From assembly GCA_023426435.1 (NCBI GenBank), contig JAFAAS010000023.1:14339-78338 (forward strand): 64,000 bases of DNA, read 5' to 3'. Numbering within the stretch: position 1 is the stretch's first letter; every line of letters begins with the position of its first letter. This document shows positions 9,207 through 18,184 of the stretch, one piece after another. The translations under genes and the position numbers were made by a program. Origin of the DNA: Verrucomicrobiota bacterium. GTDB lineage: Bacteria; Verrucomicrobiota; Verrucomicrobiia; Opitutales; Opitutaceae. The notes under the pieces are model-generated. The model made no database searches. It saw only the letters and a program-made list of their open reading frames with translations, and was not told where the DNA came from.

Positions 9207-9941
9207 ATGCACCCGGACGAATATCGCAAGCTGGCCGAGACGGAGGATCGGATGTGGTATTCGCGCGCGTTGAACCGGCGCGGCCTGTATTGGCTGGACC
9301 GGCTGTCGACGCCGGGGATGAGGCGCGTGCTCGATGCGGGCTGCGGAACGGGAGGATTCACGCGCTATGTGCAGGCGGCGGGCCGGCCGTGGGAGATCAC
9401 GGGCCTGGATTTCTCGGAGCGGGCCTGTGCGTTGGCGAGAGAGCGGACGACGGCGCGGATTGTTCAAGGGTCGATTTTGGAGCTGCCCTTTGCCGATGCT
9501 GAGTTCGATGCGATCGCGGCGCTGGATGTGATTTGTCAGGTGGAGGACGGCGGCAAGGCGGTGAGCGAAGTGGTGCGATGTGTGCGGCCGGGCGGAGCGG
9601 TGTTGATCAATGTGCCGGCGTATCGATGGCTCTGGTCGTATCACGATGACCAATGCGAGACGAAGCATCGCTATACGTGCGGCGAGTTGCGGGCGCGGTG
9701 CATCGCGGCGGGATTGCGCGTGGAGTTCGCGACCTATGTGAATTTCGCGACGCTGCCCTTGTTGATCGGGCGGAGGAAAATCTTCCGGCCGAGAAATCCG
9801 ACGAGTGACGTGCGATTGTATCCGGCGCCGGTCGAGGCGGTGCTGCGTGGAGTGACCTGGGTCGAGCATGCCTGGACGAGGCGTGGTTGGCGGTTGCCCG
9901 CGGGGAGCTCGGTGTTTGTGGCGGCGCGAAAGGCGGGTTGA
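9207..9941 (+). CDS. Class I SAM-dependent methyltransferase
   Basis: Rossmann methyltransferase with motif I VLDAGCGTGGFTRY (about residues 35-48), the acidic residue ending motif II in ITGLDFSE, post-motif segment SILELPFADAEFDAIAALDV and CVRPGGAVLINVPAY. Start chosen at the ATG at 9207 (MHPDEYRKLAETEDRMWY), which gives a normal family N-terminus; an in-frame ATG at 9114 would add 31 residues. The segment YRWLWSYHDDQCETKHRYT resembles methyltransferases adjacent to lipid-linked or polysaccharide pathways. It is divergent from the YbhN-type gene, which may indicate a shared envelope function (inference). Confidence 0.85.
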   Translation: MHPDEYRKLAETEDRMWYSRALNRRGLYWLDRLSTPGMRRVLDAGCGTGGFTRYVQAAGRPWEITGLDFSERACALARERTTARIVQGSILELPFADAEFDAIAALDVICQVEDGGKAVSEVVRCVRPGGAVLINVPAYRWLWSYHDDQCETKHRYTCGELRARCIAAGLRVEFATYVNFATLPLLIGRRKIFRPRNPTSDVRLYPAPVEAVLRGVTWVEHAWTRRGWRLPAGSSVFVAARKAG

Positions 9942-10043
9942 GGAAAGGGCGAGGCGGACGACGGCGGAGGTTATTCACCGAGTCGACTAACGAGTGGCGC
10001 AGCGTCGGTTGACTCGCGAGCGAACCGCCGCGTGGTTGTGGGA

Positions 10044-12272
10044 ATGGATGTTTCGTTCCTTCGGATTGGGGCGACGATTTTGGCCGCCGCTGGGTTCATG
10101 GGTGTTTTGGCGAATGCGGCGGAGAAGGAGGTGCGCGAGGGATGGTTTGTGTTCGCTCCCACCAATACGGCCGAAGCGGGGTCGATCGGCATGGCGGACT
10201 GGCTGGATGCGCCGGCCGGGCGGCATGGATTCGCGACGATGCGGGGCGATCGGATTGTGTTCGAGGACGGAACGCCGGCGATCTTTTGGGGCACCAACAA
10301 TAACAATCAATACGTGGCGCCCTCGCGCGACGAAGCCGATCGACGCGCGGCGTGGTGTGGGAAGTTCGGCATCAATGCCGTGCGGTTTCACAAGTTTCTT
10401 TGGCCGGGCGAAGGGATTGGTTCGCGGGAGCGTTCGACGGAGTTCGTGCCGGAGTTGCTCGAGCGGATGGACTATTACGTTTCGGCGCTGCAACGCGCGG
10501 GCGTTTATCAAGCGTGGTCGCATATTTTCGGGCATCGCCCGCAACCGGGTGATCGCGACCGGCTGCTCGCTTACGAGGAGGTGTTAAGTGGTGGTGGTCC
10601 GCCCTTTCTGGCGCGATCGACGTATGGGATCGTGAACCTCTTCGAGGACCTGCAGGCGTTGAACATCGAGGTGACGGTCAACCTGCTCGAGCACGTGAAT
10701 CCGCATACGGGGCGGCGTTATGCCGACGATCCCGGGCTCGTGTTGATCGAGCTGCAGAACGAGGATAACGCCTGGTGGACGGCGGGCGAGCAGCTCAGGA
10801 CGATGCCGACGTATCGCGCGAAACTCGCCGAGCAGTTCAGCGCGTGGTTGAAAAACAAATACGGCTCGCACGAGGCGTTGGTGGCGGCGTGGGGCGAACG
10901 GGGAATCGATTTGTGGCCGGAGTGGCAGACGGGCGAGCATCTCGATCGCGGAAACATTTTTCCGGTGCCGGATCGGCGCTATTATCAGCCCGACGTGGTG
11001 GCGAAGTCGCCGTCACGCCAGCGACTGCTGGATGCGGCGCGGTTTTTGCACGAGTGCCAGGATGCGTTTTATCAGAAGTTCGTCGCGGCGATTCGCGCGA
11101 CGGGTTATCGGGGATTGATTGCCGGCAGTTGTTGGAAGGCGGGCGACGGGCTGCCGCATTATTATAATCTCCTCGCGGATGCGCGCGCGGGCGTGATCGA
11201 TCGACACAACTATTTTGGAGGAGCGGGGCACAAGTTGATGGATGGGATGCGCGTCGGAAACATGCGCAGCATGCTCGCGCGGCCGGATCTCGGATTGCTG
11301 GGGGTTGGGCTTACGCAGGTGCATGGACGGCCGTTTTCGTTTTCGGAATGGACGAGCATGTCGCCGAATCCGTGGATCGCGGAAGGCCCGCCCGTGATCG
11401 CTTTTTATGGGATGGGGCTGCAGGGCTGGGACATGTCGTTTCACTTTGCGGCGAACATCGCGGGTTTCAGCGATGCGCTCGAGGCGCCGAATGTGTATAA
11501 CACGAACAGCCCGACGCAGGTGGGATCGTTTCCGATCCTGGCGCGCGCGCTTTATCGCGGGGACGTGCGGGCGGGCGAGCCGGTGCTGCCGCGGCGGCGG
11601 GTGAGCCTCGAAAATCTCGAGCGCGGCGAAATCGGTTTCGAGGAGCGGACGTTCACGCAAGGCGACGCGAATCGCCTCGATGGGACGATGCCCGTGGACG
11701 CGTTGTCGATCGGCCGGGTTGAGTTGGAGTTCACGGAAGAGTTCGTGGCGGAGAAAATGGATCCGCCGAATCTCGAACGCTGGCGCACGGGCAGCCGGAT
11801 AGGATCGAACACGGGTGAGCTCATACGAGACCTCGCGAACGGCGGTAGTTTTTCCGTGAATACTGCGGCGACGAAGGGCGTGGTGGGATTTGCGTCCGGA
11901 AAAACGCATGAGCTCGGCGAAGTCGGGTTGGAGGTCGAATCGGAGTTTGCCGTCGCCTTGCTGACGAGCCGGGAGCGCGATCGCGATCTGGCGAATTGCC
12001 GCTCGGCGCTGATGGTGGTGTTGGCCCGGGCGGAAAACACGGGGCAGCGTTTCAATGCGGATCAAACGGTGTTGGAAAAAGTGGGAGGTCCGCCGCTGTT
12101 GCTCGAAGGCGTGAGGCTCACGCTGCAGTGGCCGCGTTTGCAGGGAGCGACGCTTCACGTGCTCGATCATGATGGGTTGCGCACGGGGCGGACGTTGACG
12201 GTCGACGGTGCGCGAGCCGAGATCGATAGCGGTCGCGATCGGACGATCTACTATGAGATCGCGTGGGAGTGA
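10044..12272 (+). CDS. Secreted cellulase-family glycoside hydrolase (GH5-like TIM barrel)
   Basis: The ATG at 10044 begins a good signal peptide (MDVSFLRIGATILAAAGF, cleavage after ANAA). The catalytic domain shows IFWGTNNNNQYV, FGINAVRFHKF, VLIELQNEDNAW (general acid/base Glu in NED) and PFSFSEWTS (candidate nucleophile Glu), the arrangement of clan GH-A cellulase-like enzymes. A C-terminal beta-rich domain follows from about residue 520. Total length, 742 residues, is longer than a single barrel. The predicted location is outside the inner membrane. Substrate cannot be deduced; Opitutaceae often degrade plant or algal polysaccharides. Confidence 0.8.
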   Translation: MDVSFLRIGATILAAAGFMGVLANAAEKEVREGWFVFAPTNTAEAGSIGMADWLDAPAGRHGFATMRGDRIVFEDGTPAIFWGTNNNNQYVAPSRDEADRRAAWCGKFGINAVRFHKFLWPGEGIGSRERSTEFVPELLERMDYYVSALQRAGVYQAWSHIFGHRPQPGDRDRLLAYEEVLSGGGPPFLARSTYGIVNLFEDLQALNIEVTVNLLEHVNPHTGRRYADDPGLVLIELQNEDNAWWTAGEQLRTMPTYRAKLAEQFSAWLKNKYGSHEALVAAWGERGIDLWPEWQTGEHLDRGNIFPVPDRRYYQPDVVAKSPSRQRLLDAARFLHECQDAFYQKFVAAIRATGYRGLIAGSCWKAGDGLPHYYNLLADARAGVIDRHNYFGGAGHKLMDGMRVGNMRSMLARPDLGLLGVGLTQVHGRPFSFSEWTSMSPNPWIAEGPPVIAFYGMGLQGWDMSFHFAANIAGFSDALEAPNVYNTNSPTQVGSFPILARALYRGDVRAGEPVLPRRRVSLENLERGEIGFEERTFTQGDANRLDGTMPVDALSIGRVELEFTEEFVAEKMDPPNLERWRTGSRIGSNTGELIRDLANGGSFSVNTAATKGVVGFASGKTHELGEVGLEVESEFAVALLTSRERDRDLANCRSALMVVLARAENTGQRFNADQTVLEKVGGPPLLLEGVRLTLQWPRLQGATLHVLDHDGLRTGRTLTVDGARAEIDSGRDRTIYYEIAWE

Positions 12273-12305
12273 TGCTGGAAGACGGGAGGCGCGACGTGCG
12301 GCGGG

Positions 12306-13007
12306 TTAGGCGGTGCGTTGGGTGATCCAGGCGCGAATGAGGATCGATTGATAGAAAAGCACGGGTGGCTCGAAGCCGGCGCACGCGATGAGCGCTTCGA
12401 GTTCGGGAACGGGGAGAAAGCCGACGTCGCGCTGCCAGGCTTGGCGCATGTGCTCGTGTTGTTCGGGCGGAATGCCGGCGATTTCCATGAGGCGGAACCA
12501 GATGGTTTCGAGTTTCGAGTGGTGGGGATCGCGGCGGTCGCCGCTCAAGTCGGCACTTACTAACCGGGCTTGTGGATGGAGGCGTTGGGCGATTTGGCGG
12601 AAGAAGGCGCGGCGGGCGTCGGGAGCGACGAGGAATTGGGAAACGAGCAGGCAGGTGGCGGCGTGGAACGGTTCGGAGAAAGGAAGGGTGTCGAGATAGC
12701 CCGGGTGAAACGTGCAGCGGTGGGCGAAGCCGTGGTCGGCGGCGCGCTTTTCGGCGATCGCCATCATCGGAGCGGAAGGTTCGACGACGGTGAAACGCCA
12801 CTGCGGAAAATGCGGAGCGAGCGCGAGCAGCTCCTGGCCGGTGCCGGCGCCGACGGAAAGAAGGTGAGCGTCGGCGGGCAGATCGGCCAGAACGGCGCGC
12901 ACCTGCAGGAACAGCGAGTCGCGCATCGCACTGATTTTGGCGAAGCGGTCGTCGTAACTCGCTGCGCTTTTCTCGTCGAAGCCTACTGGCGGGTGGGCTG
13001 AAGCCAT
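12306..13007 (-). CDS. Class I SAM-dependent methyltransferase
   Basis: 233 residues from the ATG at 13007 (MASAHPPVGFDEKSAASYDD); upstream in-frame ATGs would add a non-family extension. Motif I is LLSVGAGTGQELLAL, followed by FTVVEPSAPMM, a CTFHPGYLDTLPF segment and a TCLLVSQFL motif. This resembles the methyltransferases that resemble trans-aconitate methyltransferase. The gene is convergent with the glycoside hydrolase gene that ends 34 bases away. The substrate is unknown. Confidence 0.85.
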   Translation of the reverse strand: MASAHPPVGFDEKSAASYDDRFAKISAMRDSLFLQVRAVLADLPADAHLLSVGAGTGQELLALAPHFPQWRFTVVEPSAPMMAIAEKRAADHGFAHRCTFHPGYLDTLPFSEPFHAATCLLVSQFLVAPDARRAFFRQIAQRLHPQARLVSADLSGDRRDPHHSKLETIWFRLMEIAGIPPEQHEHMRQAWQRDVGFLPVPELEALIACAGFEPPVLFYQSILIRAWITQRTA

Positions 13008-13092
13008 GGCCGAAAGAAGCGGTGTGGGCAGCGAAGACAAGTCGGGCGGAAGCGATGCCGAGGGGGCGATTGCGCAGCAAGGTGCCACTGCG

Positions 13093-13161
13093 CTACCCGG
13101 CGCGTAGCGACTCGGTCGGATTCACGTTGGCGGCGCGACGCGCGGGCAGGGTGCACGCATG
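13093..13161 (-). pseudogene. Remnant of the C-terminus of an FtsX/MacB-type ABC permease
   Basis: Reading the minus strand up to the stop at 13093-13095 gives ACTLPARRAANVNPTESL followed by RAG and stop. The pattern LPARRAA..(N/D)P..(S/A)LR is the standard C-terminal cytosolic tail of FtsX/MacB-like permeases, which are very abundant in Opitutaceae. No permease sequence precedes it in any frame, so only the last ~22 codons remain. It lies between the methyltransferase gene and the next minus-strand gene. Confidence 0.5.
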
Positions 13162-13264
13162 CGCTTTCGACTACCCTGCATCCGGCCGCGAAGTTGCGGA
13201 TAGAAGACCGAGGGAAAAACGCGGGCCGGTTGATTCGCGCGCGGGAAGGCGGCGCGAAGAAAAA

Positions 13265-14383
13265 TCACTCGACGGATGCAGCCGCCGGCGCCTCGGAGGA
13301 TGAACCGCGAAGGACGCTGATCACCGACGCTTGAACCATGCGAGTGCCATCTTTCGGGTGAATTGCGAGCGCACCGATGATGCCCGCGGACAGATCGAGC
13401 GGCGGCTTGGGCTGCGTGACGACGAGCACGCCTTGGACAACCGCCTTTTTGTCGAAGGAAAACAGAAAAGGCGTTTGGAAGCATTCGAGCGTGAGCGGCG
13501 GCAAGCCGGCGCGCGCGGGATCCAGCGAGCTGGAGTTCACGCCATCGATGCCCATGTGAAACACCGTGCCGAAAGCCATCTTGGCGAGGCGCCACACGGG
13601 TGGTTTATCGAAGGCGATTTCCACTATTTTCCGGAGATCCGCCTGGTCCTCCAAGCACTCGTAGAGCGATTGGAGGGCAACCCAACCACCGACCCAGGTG
13701 CGCTCGATTTCCGGCGTCATGCCCATTCGCTCGGCGCGAGGCTTGGCCCAATCGATCGTCTCGGGAGGAAGAGGCTTGTGCAGCGTGAAAATGTGATCGG
13801 CGTTGAAAGTAGGATCGTCGCGTTTGATCTCATCGATCCGGCGATGGATGAAACGCTGCGCGCGCACCGTGTCGTCGAGCCCCATCTGGAGGATGGTTTT
13901 GGGGAGATACACGCGGGTGCGTCGGATCTTTGGAGCGGAAGCAGGCCTCGTGGCGCTCGGGTTTTGCGGGTGGGCCGCCACCGGACCGGCGATCCAGAGG
14001 TCAATGGCATCGGCTTCGGACTCGAAGACGACCGACGAACCCCAGGGCAGGTAGCGCGTGGATTTCTTCGGACGGTGCGCCTCGCGTTCCTTGGCGGTGG
14101 CAACGCCGCGTTCGAGAACGACGAGCCACTGCTTCCGTTCGCCTGCTTCGGCGGTTGCGATCCAGATCGCGATCGCGTCTGAGCGGCTGGCTACGTCGCT
14201 GACGCCATCTGTATGAAAGACGCGGATGTTCTCGCGCGCGGCCGCTGCGGCAAGTTCGGGAGCCAACGTTGCGTTCGCGAGCGGCGTGGTCCGGTTTTCA
14301 GGTTCGTTGCTCCAGAGAAGGCCGGGAAGTGCGAGTGCGAACGACGCTCCGAGGAGCTTTTCCCGAAGCGGCGAACACTTCAT
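13265..14383 (-). CDS. Secreted protein of unknown function, 372 aa
   Basis: Start at the ATG at 14383 (MKCSPLREKLLGASFALALP), which begins a signal peptide; the open frame extends much further upstream but that part overlaps the opposite-strand TPR gene. Notable segments are YLPKTILQMGLDDTVRAQRF (around 180), RTWVGGWVALQSLYECLEDQ and a C-terminal region FLFSFDKKAVVQGVLVVTQP. No catalytic motif is recognised. It is divergent from the TPR-protein gene that starts 130 bases away, and both products are predicted to be exported, so they may share regulation. Confidence 0.7.
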   Translation of the reverse strand: MKCSPLREKLLGASFALALPGLLWSNEPENRTTPLANATLAPELAAAAARENIRVFHTDGVSDVASRSDAIAIWIATAEAGERKQWLVVLERGVATAKEREAHRPKKSTRYLPWGSSVVFESEADAIDLWIAGPVAAHPQNPSATRPASAPKIRRTRVYLPKTILQMGLDDTVRAQRFIHRRIDEIKRDDPTFNADHIFTLHKPLPPETIDWAKPRAERMGMTPEIERTWVGGWVALQSLYECLEDQADLRKIVEIAFDKPPVWRLAKMAFGTVFHMGIDGVNSSSLDPARAGLPPLTLECFQTPFLFSFDKKAVVQGVLVVTQPKPPLDLSAGIIGALAIHPKDGTRMVQASVISVLRGSSSEAPAAASVE

Positions 14384-14512
14384 CGCGGAAAAGGAATCAC
14401 AGTCGCGATTTCGGCAAGAAAGGCGGCGACGCGTGCGTTGTCCGATTCGCGATCGGAGCTGTGTCGTTTCTCGCTCGATGCTATGCCCGGCGTCGCCAGT
14501 ATCCGTTTTCTC

Positions 14513-15736
14513 ATGACTGCTTCCGGTTTCAATTTCCTCGTTTGGACTCGCTCCCGCTTGCGCCACGCGGGTGTCGGAATCGTTTTGGTGATGGCGGTGC
14601 TTTGCACCGGTCCGTCGCTGGCGATGGCGGCGGAGGGGAAGGAGGCGGATGCGCTCGACCGTTACGTGCAACGGCTGCGCGCGGATGCCGCCGGCCCGCG
14701 CAAGGAGACCGGTTTCATGTCGCCGGGCTCGGATTTCCTTTATGGGCAGGACTACTTCGAGTCCGGCAACTTCTCTTCTGCGGCGGGCTATTTCCGCCGT
14801 GTGGTGCAAGCGGACGAGCGGAATGCGTTCGCTCACTACCAGCTCGGAATCTGCTTTGCGCGGTCGGACGACGCCGAGACCCGTGAACTCGCGCCGCAAC
14901 ATCTCGATGCCGCCGTGCGATTGGAGCCGGCGTTGAGACAGCGTTTGGCGCGCGATCTCCCGTCGGCCGAGCCGGATCCGGCACCGGCGCCGGCTGCGAA
15001 CGATGCGACGCCTCCGCCGGGAGCACCGACGAACGCAACCGGAACATTGGCCGCCTACATCAAGCGACTCCGGCAATCGCGCGCGGCGGGCGGACCGGAG
15101 ACGGCGATGAACGCGCCGGGGCAATCGGCGCTGTATGGGATCGAGTATTATGAGCGCAACGAGTTCGACAGTGCGGTGAGCCATTTCCGGTTGGCGCTTG
15201 CCCGTGACGCGGCGAATCCGTTCGTGAATTATCTCTTGGCCGTTTCGCTCGCGGCGATGGGGGACGAAGCCGCGGCGGCACCGCACCGGGCTCGCGCGGT
15301 CGCAGGGAATCCGGCGGTGGCGGCGAACTATGCGACGGACGTTGCGGCGGCGAAAGCGAAGTGGGCGGAGATTGTCGCCGCGAAGCAGCCGAAAACGAGC
15401 GCGCCGACCGAGGAACCGCCGGCGGGCGGGACGTTGATTTACGGGGATTACGTTTGCTCGCAAACGGTGTGGAACGGCCCCGGTGCGAACCCGCAGTTTC
15501 GCTCGGAATACAAGGGCTATTTCGAACTCAAGGCGAATGGGACGTATCGTTGGTTGGATGATGGAGTCACGGGCCGCTATCGTTACGATGCGCGCACGGG
15601 CCGCATCGAATGGTTGTCGGGCCATTTCGCGGCGACGGCGCCGCTCACGCTTTTTCGCCGCTCGGGAGCGAATGGCGTGATCTCGATCGAGTTCGGCGAA
15701 ACCAATCGGTGGAACGCAATCTGCGAGAAAAAGTAG
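14513..15736 (+). CDS. Exported tetratricopeptide-repeat protein
   Basis: Start chosen at the ATG at 14513; ATG 14483 in the same frame is possible. A signal peptide ends near SLAMAA. Two homologous modules follow: YVQRLRADAAGPRKETGFMS with LYGQDYFESGNFSSAAGYF, and YIKRLRQSRAAGGPETAMNA with LYGIEYYERNEFDSAVSHF. Each is a conserved peptide followed by a TPR pair. The C-terminal ~90 residues form a beta domain (YKGYFELKANGTYRWLDDGV) resembling lipocalin-like or Lipocalin_5-type extracellular domains. The internal duplication is clear in the sequence; the function is unknown. Confidence 0.75.
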   Translation: MTASGFNFLVWTRSRLRHAGVGIVLVMAVLCTGPSLAMAAEGKEADALDRYVQRLRADAAGPRKETGFMSPGSDFLYGQDYFESGNFSSAAGYFRRVVQADERNAFAHYQLGICFARSDDAETRELAPQHLDAAVRLEPALRQRLARDLPSAEPDPAPAPAANDATPPPGAPTNATGTLAAYIKRLRQSRAAGGPETAMNAPGQSALYGIEYYERNEFDSAVSHFRLALARDAANPFVNYLLAVSLAAMGDEAAAAPHRARAVAGNPAVAANYATDVAAAKAKWAEIVAAKQPKTSAPTEEPPAGGTLIYGDYVCSQTVWNGPGANPQFRSEYKGYFELKANGTYRWLDDGVTGRYRYDARTGRIEWLSGHFAATAPLTLFRRSGANGVISIEFGETNRWNAICEKK

Positions 15737-15805
15737 TGGGTGCGTGAGGTTCTGCTGCGGCCGTTTCGCCGTGGCGTGGTGACGCAATCTTTGGGGCGGA
15801 ACCGC

Positions 15806-15900
15806 CAGATTTTGGCTGGTTTTCGGTGGCGCGGGTGTGCAGCGTCTCGGCCGCCCCTTCGTCGCGCCTTTCAGGCCGGCGGTTTAATCCCCCTTCGCGC
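15806..15900 (+). repeat. Degenerate copy of element B
   Basis: The stretch starting agattttggctgg and continuing through gtgtgcagcgt and cggccgcc resembles the first 60-90 bases of element B (compare 53951-54000). It has many substitutions, so it would be an old copy. The rest of this 268-base gap (15737-16004) shows nothing else. Confidence 0.3.
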
Positions 15901-16004
15901 TCTCCGCCTGCACACGGAATCGATCCGCTCGTTTTCGCGAGCGTTCTTGTTTCGGCCGTTGCGTGGACGGTGAACGCATTCCGTTCCCCCGCTTCTTCAT
16001 CGCC

Positions 16005-17978
16005 ATGCAGACTTTGGATGTCGTTATCGGTCTCGTTATTTTCTTTCTCTTCTTGAGCCTCGTTGCTTCGGCGCTCGTCGAGATGATTGCGGGGGTGGTG
16101 CGGAAGAGAGGGAAGTTGTTGCGTGAGGCGGTGGACGCCGCGACGAACGGCGGGGACGATTTCAACAACGCGTTGTATCTTCATCCGCTGATCTACGGTT
16201 TGTTCGAGTCGGAAAAAGTCGGGATGAAGGAGAGGAAGTCGCTGCCCTCGTATATTCCGTCGGAGGTTTTTGCGCAGGCTTATGTGGAGACGGTGATCGG
16301 GATGCCGATCGCGGAAGTCGGCGATCTCGGGATGGTGTTCTCGTCGGAATCGAGGATTTGGCCGGACAAGCGAGAGATGCCGGATCGGACGGAAGGAGAG
16401 AAAGCGGCGGTTGCGACGCTTACGTTTGGGGAGCCGATCAGGATTCGGAAACGCGATCTCGACGATGCGTATCGTGCGTTGCGGCCTCACGTCGTGGCGG
16501 CGGGCGGGGATCGGAAGGAGACGCTCCGGCGAGTGGCGGTGCATTTCGACCGCGTCAACGAGCGCGTGACGGGGCGGTATCGGCGTTGGGTGAGTTATTG
16601 GTTGTTTGGCGTTGGGGTGGTGCTCGCGGCGGCGACGAATGGCGACGCGACGCGCATTGCAAACCGGCTGGTGAACAATGCCGATCTTCGCGAGGCACTG
16701 GTGCAGTCCGCGGAGCTCAATCTGGAAACGGAGAATCAAACGCGTGAAGCCACGCTGGATCGGATTCGTGTGATCGAGGGAATCACGGGCGGGTGGCAAT
16801 CGGATCCGCTGCTGGCGGAAGGCGGGTTCACGCTCGGAGCGGCCGCGATCAAGGCCCTGGGTTTCTTCATCACGGCCTTCGCGGTTTCTCTCGGGGCGCC
16901 GTTCTGGTTCGATTTGCTCAACAAACTTTTGAAGTTGCGGAAAATCGGTGCGGCGAAAGACGACGAAGCGGCCGAGGCGAAACCGATGCCGCGACCCGCA
17001 ACCGTGGGCGAACTCGGGAGCAGTTTGAGCGCGCTCAACACGGGCGAGCCGTTGCATGGGCTGCTGCTGCCGCCGGAGACGATCGGACAATTGGGCGTGC
17101 TGGCGCGGCATGCCCAGCATTGTTATGCGGCTCCGGCGGAATTCGAAGTTCTGGTGAACAAGTCCGAAGGCGCGGGCAAGGAGCAGGCGACGACGGAGAA
17201 AGCGACGGTGACGTTCATCAGTCACCAAGCGCTCGTGCCGCTCGACGATGCGATTGCGGGAAACACGAAGCTCATCGAAACCATTCCGGTCGACACGCAG
17301 GTGTTCGTGATTCGCACGCGGACGCAGATCATCGTGGCCTGCCGCGGCACGGAGCCGAAGGTGTTGCACGACATTGCGACCGACCTGCGGTGCAAGCCCG
17401 CCAAGCTCGAGTGGGCGCCGGCGGACATGAACATTCTCGTGCATCGCGGATTTGCGGCGGCGCTCGACATTGTTTGGGAAGAACTCGCGAAGGCGATCAC
17501 CGCGAACGGCGACGACGCGAACGTGCCAGTTTATTTCACGGGTCACAGTCTGGGCGGCGCGTTGGCGGTGCTGGCGGCGGCGCGATTTATCGCGGCGGAC
17601 GCGAACAACTACAATCGCTTCGGAGGATTGCATACCTTTGGACAGCCGCGGGTGGGAAACTCCGCTTTCGCCGATTGGGCGACTCAGCTTTTCCGCGGCC
17701 GATATACGCGGGCGGTGAATCATCGCGATATCGTGCCGCAACTGCCTCCGCCGAGAGTGGGAGAGTGGGAGTTCAAACATTTCGGCATCGTCCATGTTTT
17801 CGACGGCGCCGGGCGGCTCTCGATCAATCCCGGATGGTTCTTTCGCCTGGCGGACTACGCGCTGCCGGATGAGGAACTCAAAGCGATGTTCAAGCAGCCG
17901 GTGCAGAATCACGATTCGTTCCGTTATGCATCGCTGTATGCGGCGCTCGCGGAGCCGGCGAAGGCGGCGGCGGTTTAG
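16005..17978 (+). CDS. Membrane protein with C-terminal class 3 lipase domain
   Basis: Start at the ATG at 16005 (MQTLDVVIGLVIFFLFLSLV), giving an N-terminal transmembrane helix directly. Two further hydrophobic segments lie around residues 195-215 and 285-310. The C-terminal 300 residues form a fungal-lipase-like (class 3) alpha/beta hydrolase: oxyanion strand TQIIVACRGTE, nucleophile elbow FTGHSLGGALAVL (Ser), Asp in AVNHRDIVPQ and a late His in HFGIVHVF or QNHDSF. It is therefore a membrane-anchored lipase or esterase candidate. The stop codon is inside repeat A copy 2. Confidence 0.82.
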   Translation: MQTLDVVIGLVIFFLFLSLVASALVEMIAGVVRKRGKLLREAVDAATNGGDDFNNALYLHPLIYGLFESEKVGMKERKSLPSYIPSEVFAQAYVETVIGMPIAEVGDLGMVFSSESRIWPDKREMPDRTEGEKAAVATLTFGEPIRIRKRDLDDAYRALRPHVVAAGGDRKETLRRVAVHFDRVNERVTGRYRRWVSYWLFGVGVVLAAATNGDATRIANRLVNNADLREALVQSAELNLETENQTREATLDRIRVIEGITGGWQSDPLLAEGGFTLGAAAIKALGFFITAFAVSLGAPFWFDLLNKLLKLRKIGAAKDDEAAEAKPMPRPATVGELGSSLSALNTGEPLHGLLLPPETIGQLGVLARHAQHCYAAPAEFEVLVNKSEGAGKEQATTEKATVTFISHQALVPLDDAIAGNTKLIETIPVDTQVFVIRTRTQIIVACRGTEPKVLHDIATDLRCKPAKLEWAPADMNILVHRGFAAALDIVWEELAKAITANGDDANVPVYFTGHSLGGALAVLAAARFIAADANNYNRFGGLHTFGQPRVGNSAFADWATQLFRGRYTRAVNHRDIVPQLPPPRVGEWEFKHFGIVHVFDGAGRLSINPGWFFRLADYALPDEELKAMFKQPVQNHDSFRYASLYAALAEPAKAAAV

Positions 17979-18135
17979 AGCGTTTTCAGAAAAACTATAG
18001 CCCTTCAGGTGAACCACAGAGGCACAGAGGCACGGAGGGATCCCGTGGCCTTCCTCTGTGTGCTCGGTGCCTTCGTGGTTCAAATCGGGTTTTCCGATTC
18101 GGCCAACGGCTATGACATAATTTAATATGCTATAG
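17977..18135 (+). repeat. Interspersed repeat A, copy 2
   Basis: Almost identical to the copy at 7171-7329, including both ends (agagcgttttcag and atatgctatag). Its first bases overlap the TAG stop of the lipase-domain gene. The next gene (18185) is convergent, so this copy sits between two 3' ends and its hairpin could act as a bidirectional terminator (inference). Confidence 0.9.
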
Positions 18136-18184
18136 AGGGTGCGGGCTGCGCGGTGAGGGCACCGCGCCTCCATTGTGGCGGATT

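Noticed and set aside
14384..15787. Extension of the 13265-14383 reading frame to 840 codons
   Set aside because: The extension is antisense to the TPR protein gene and the natural signal peptide begins at 14383.
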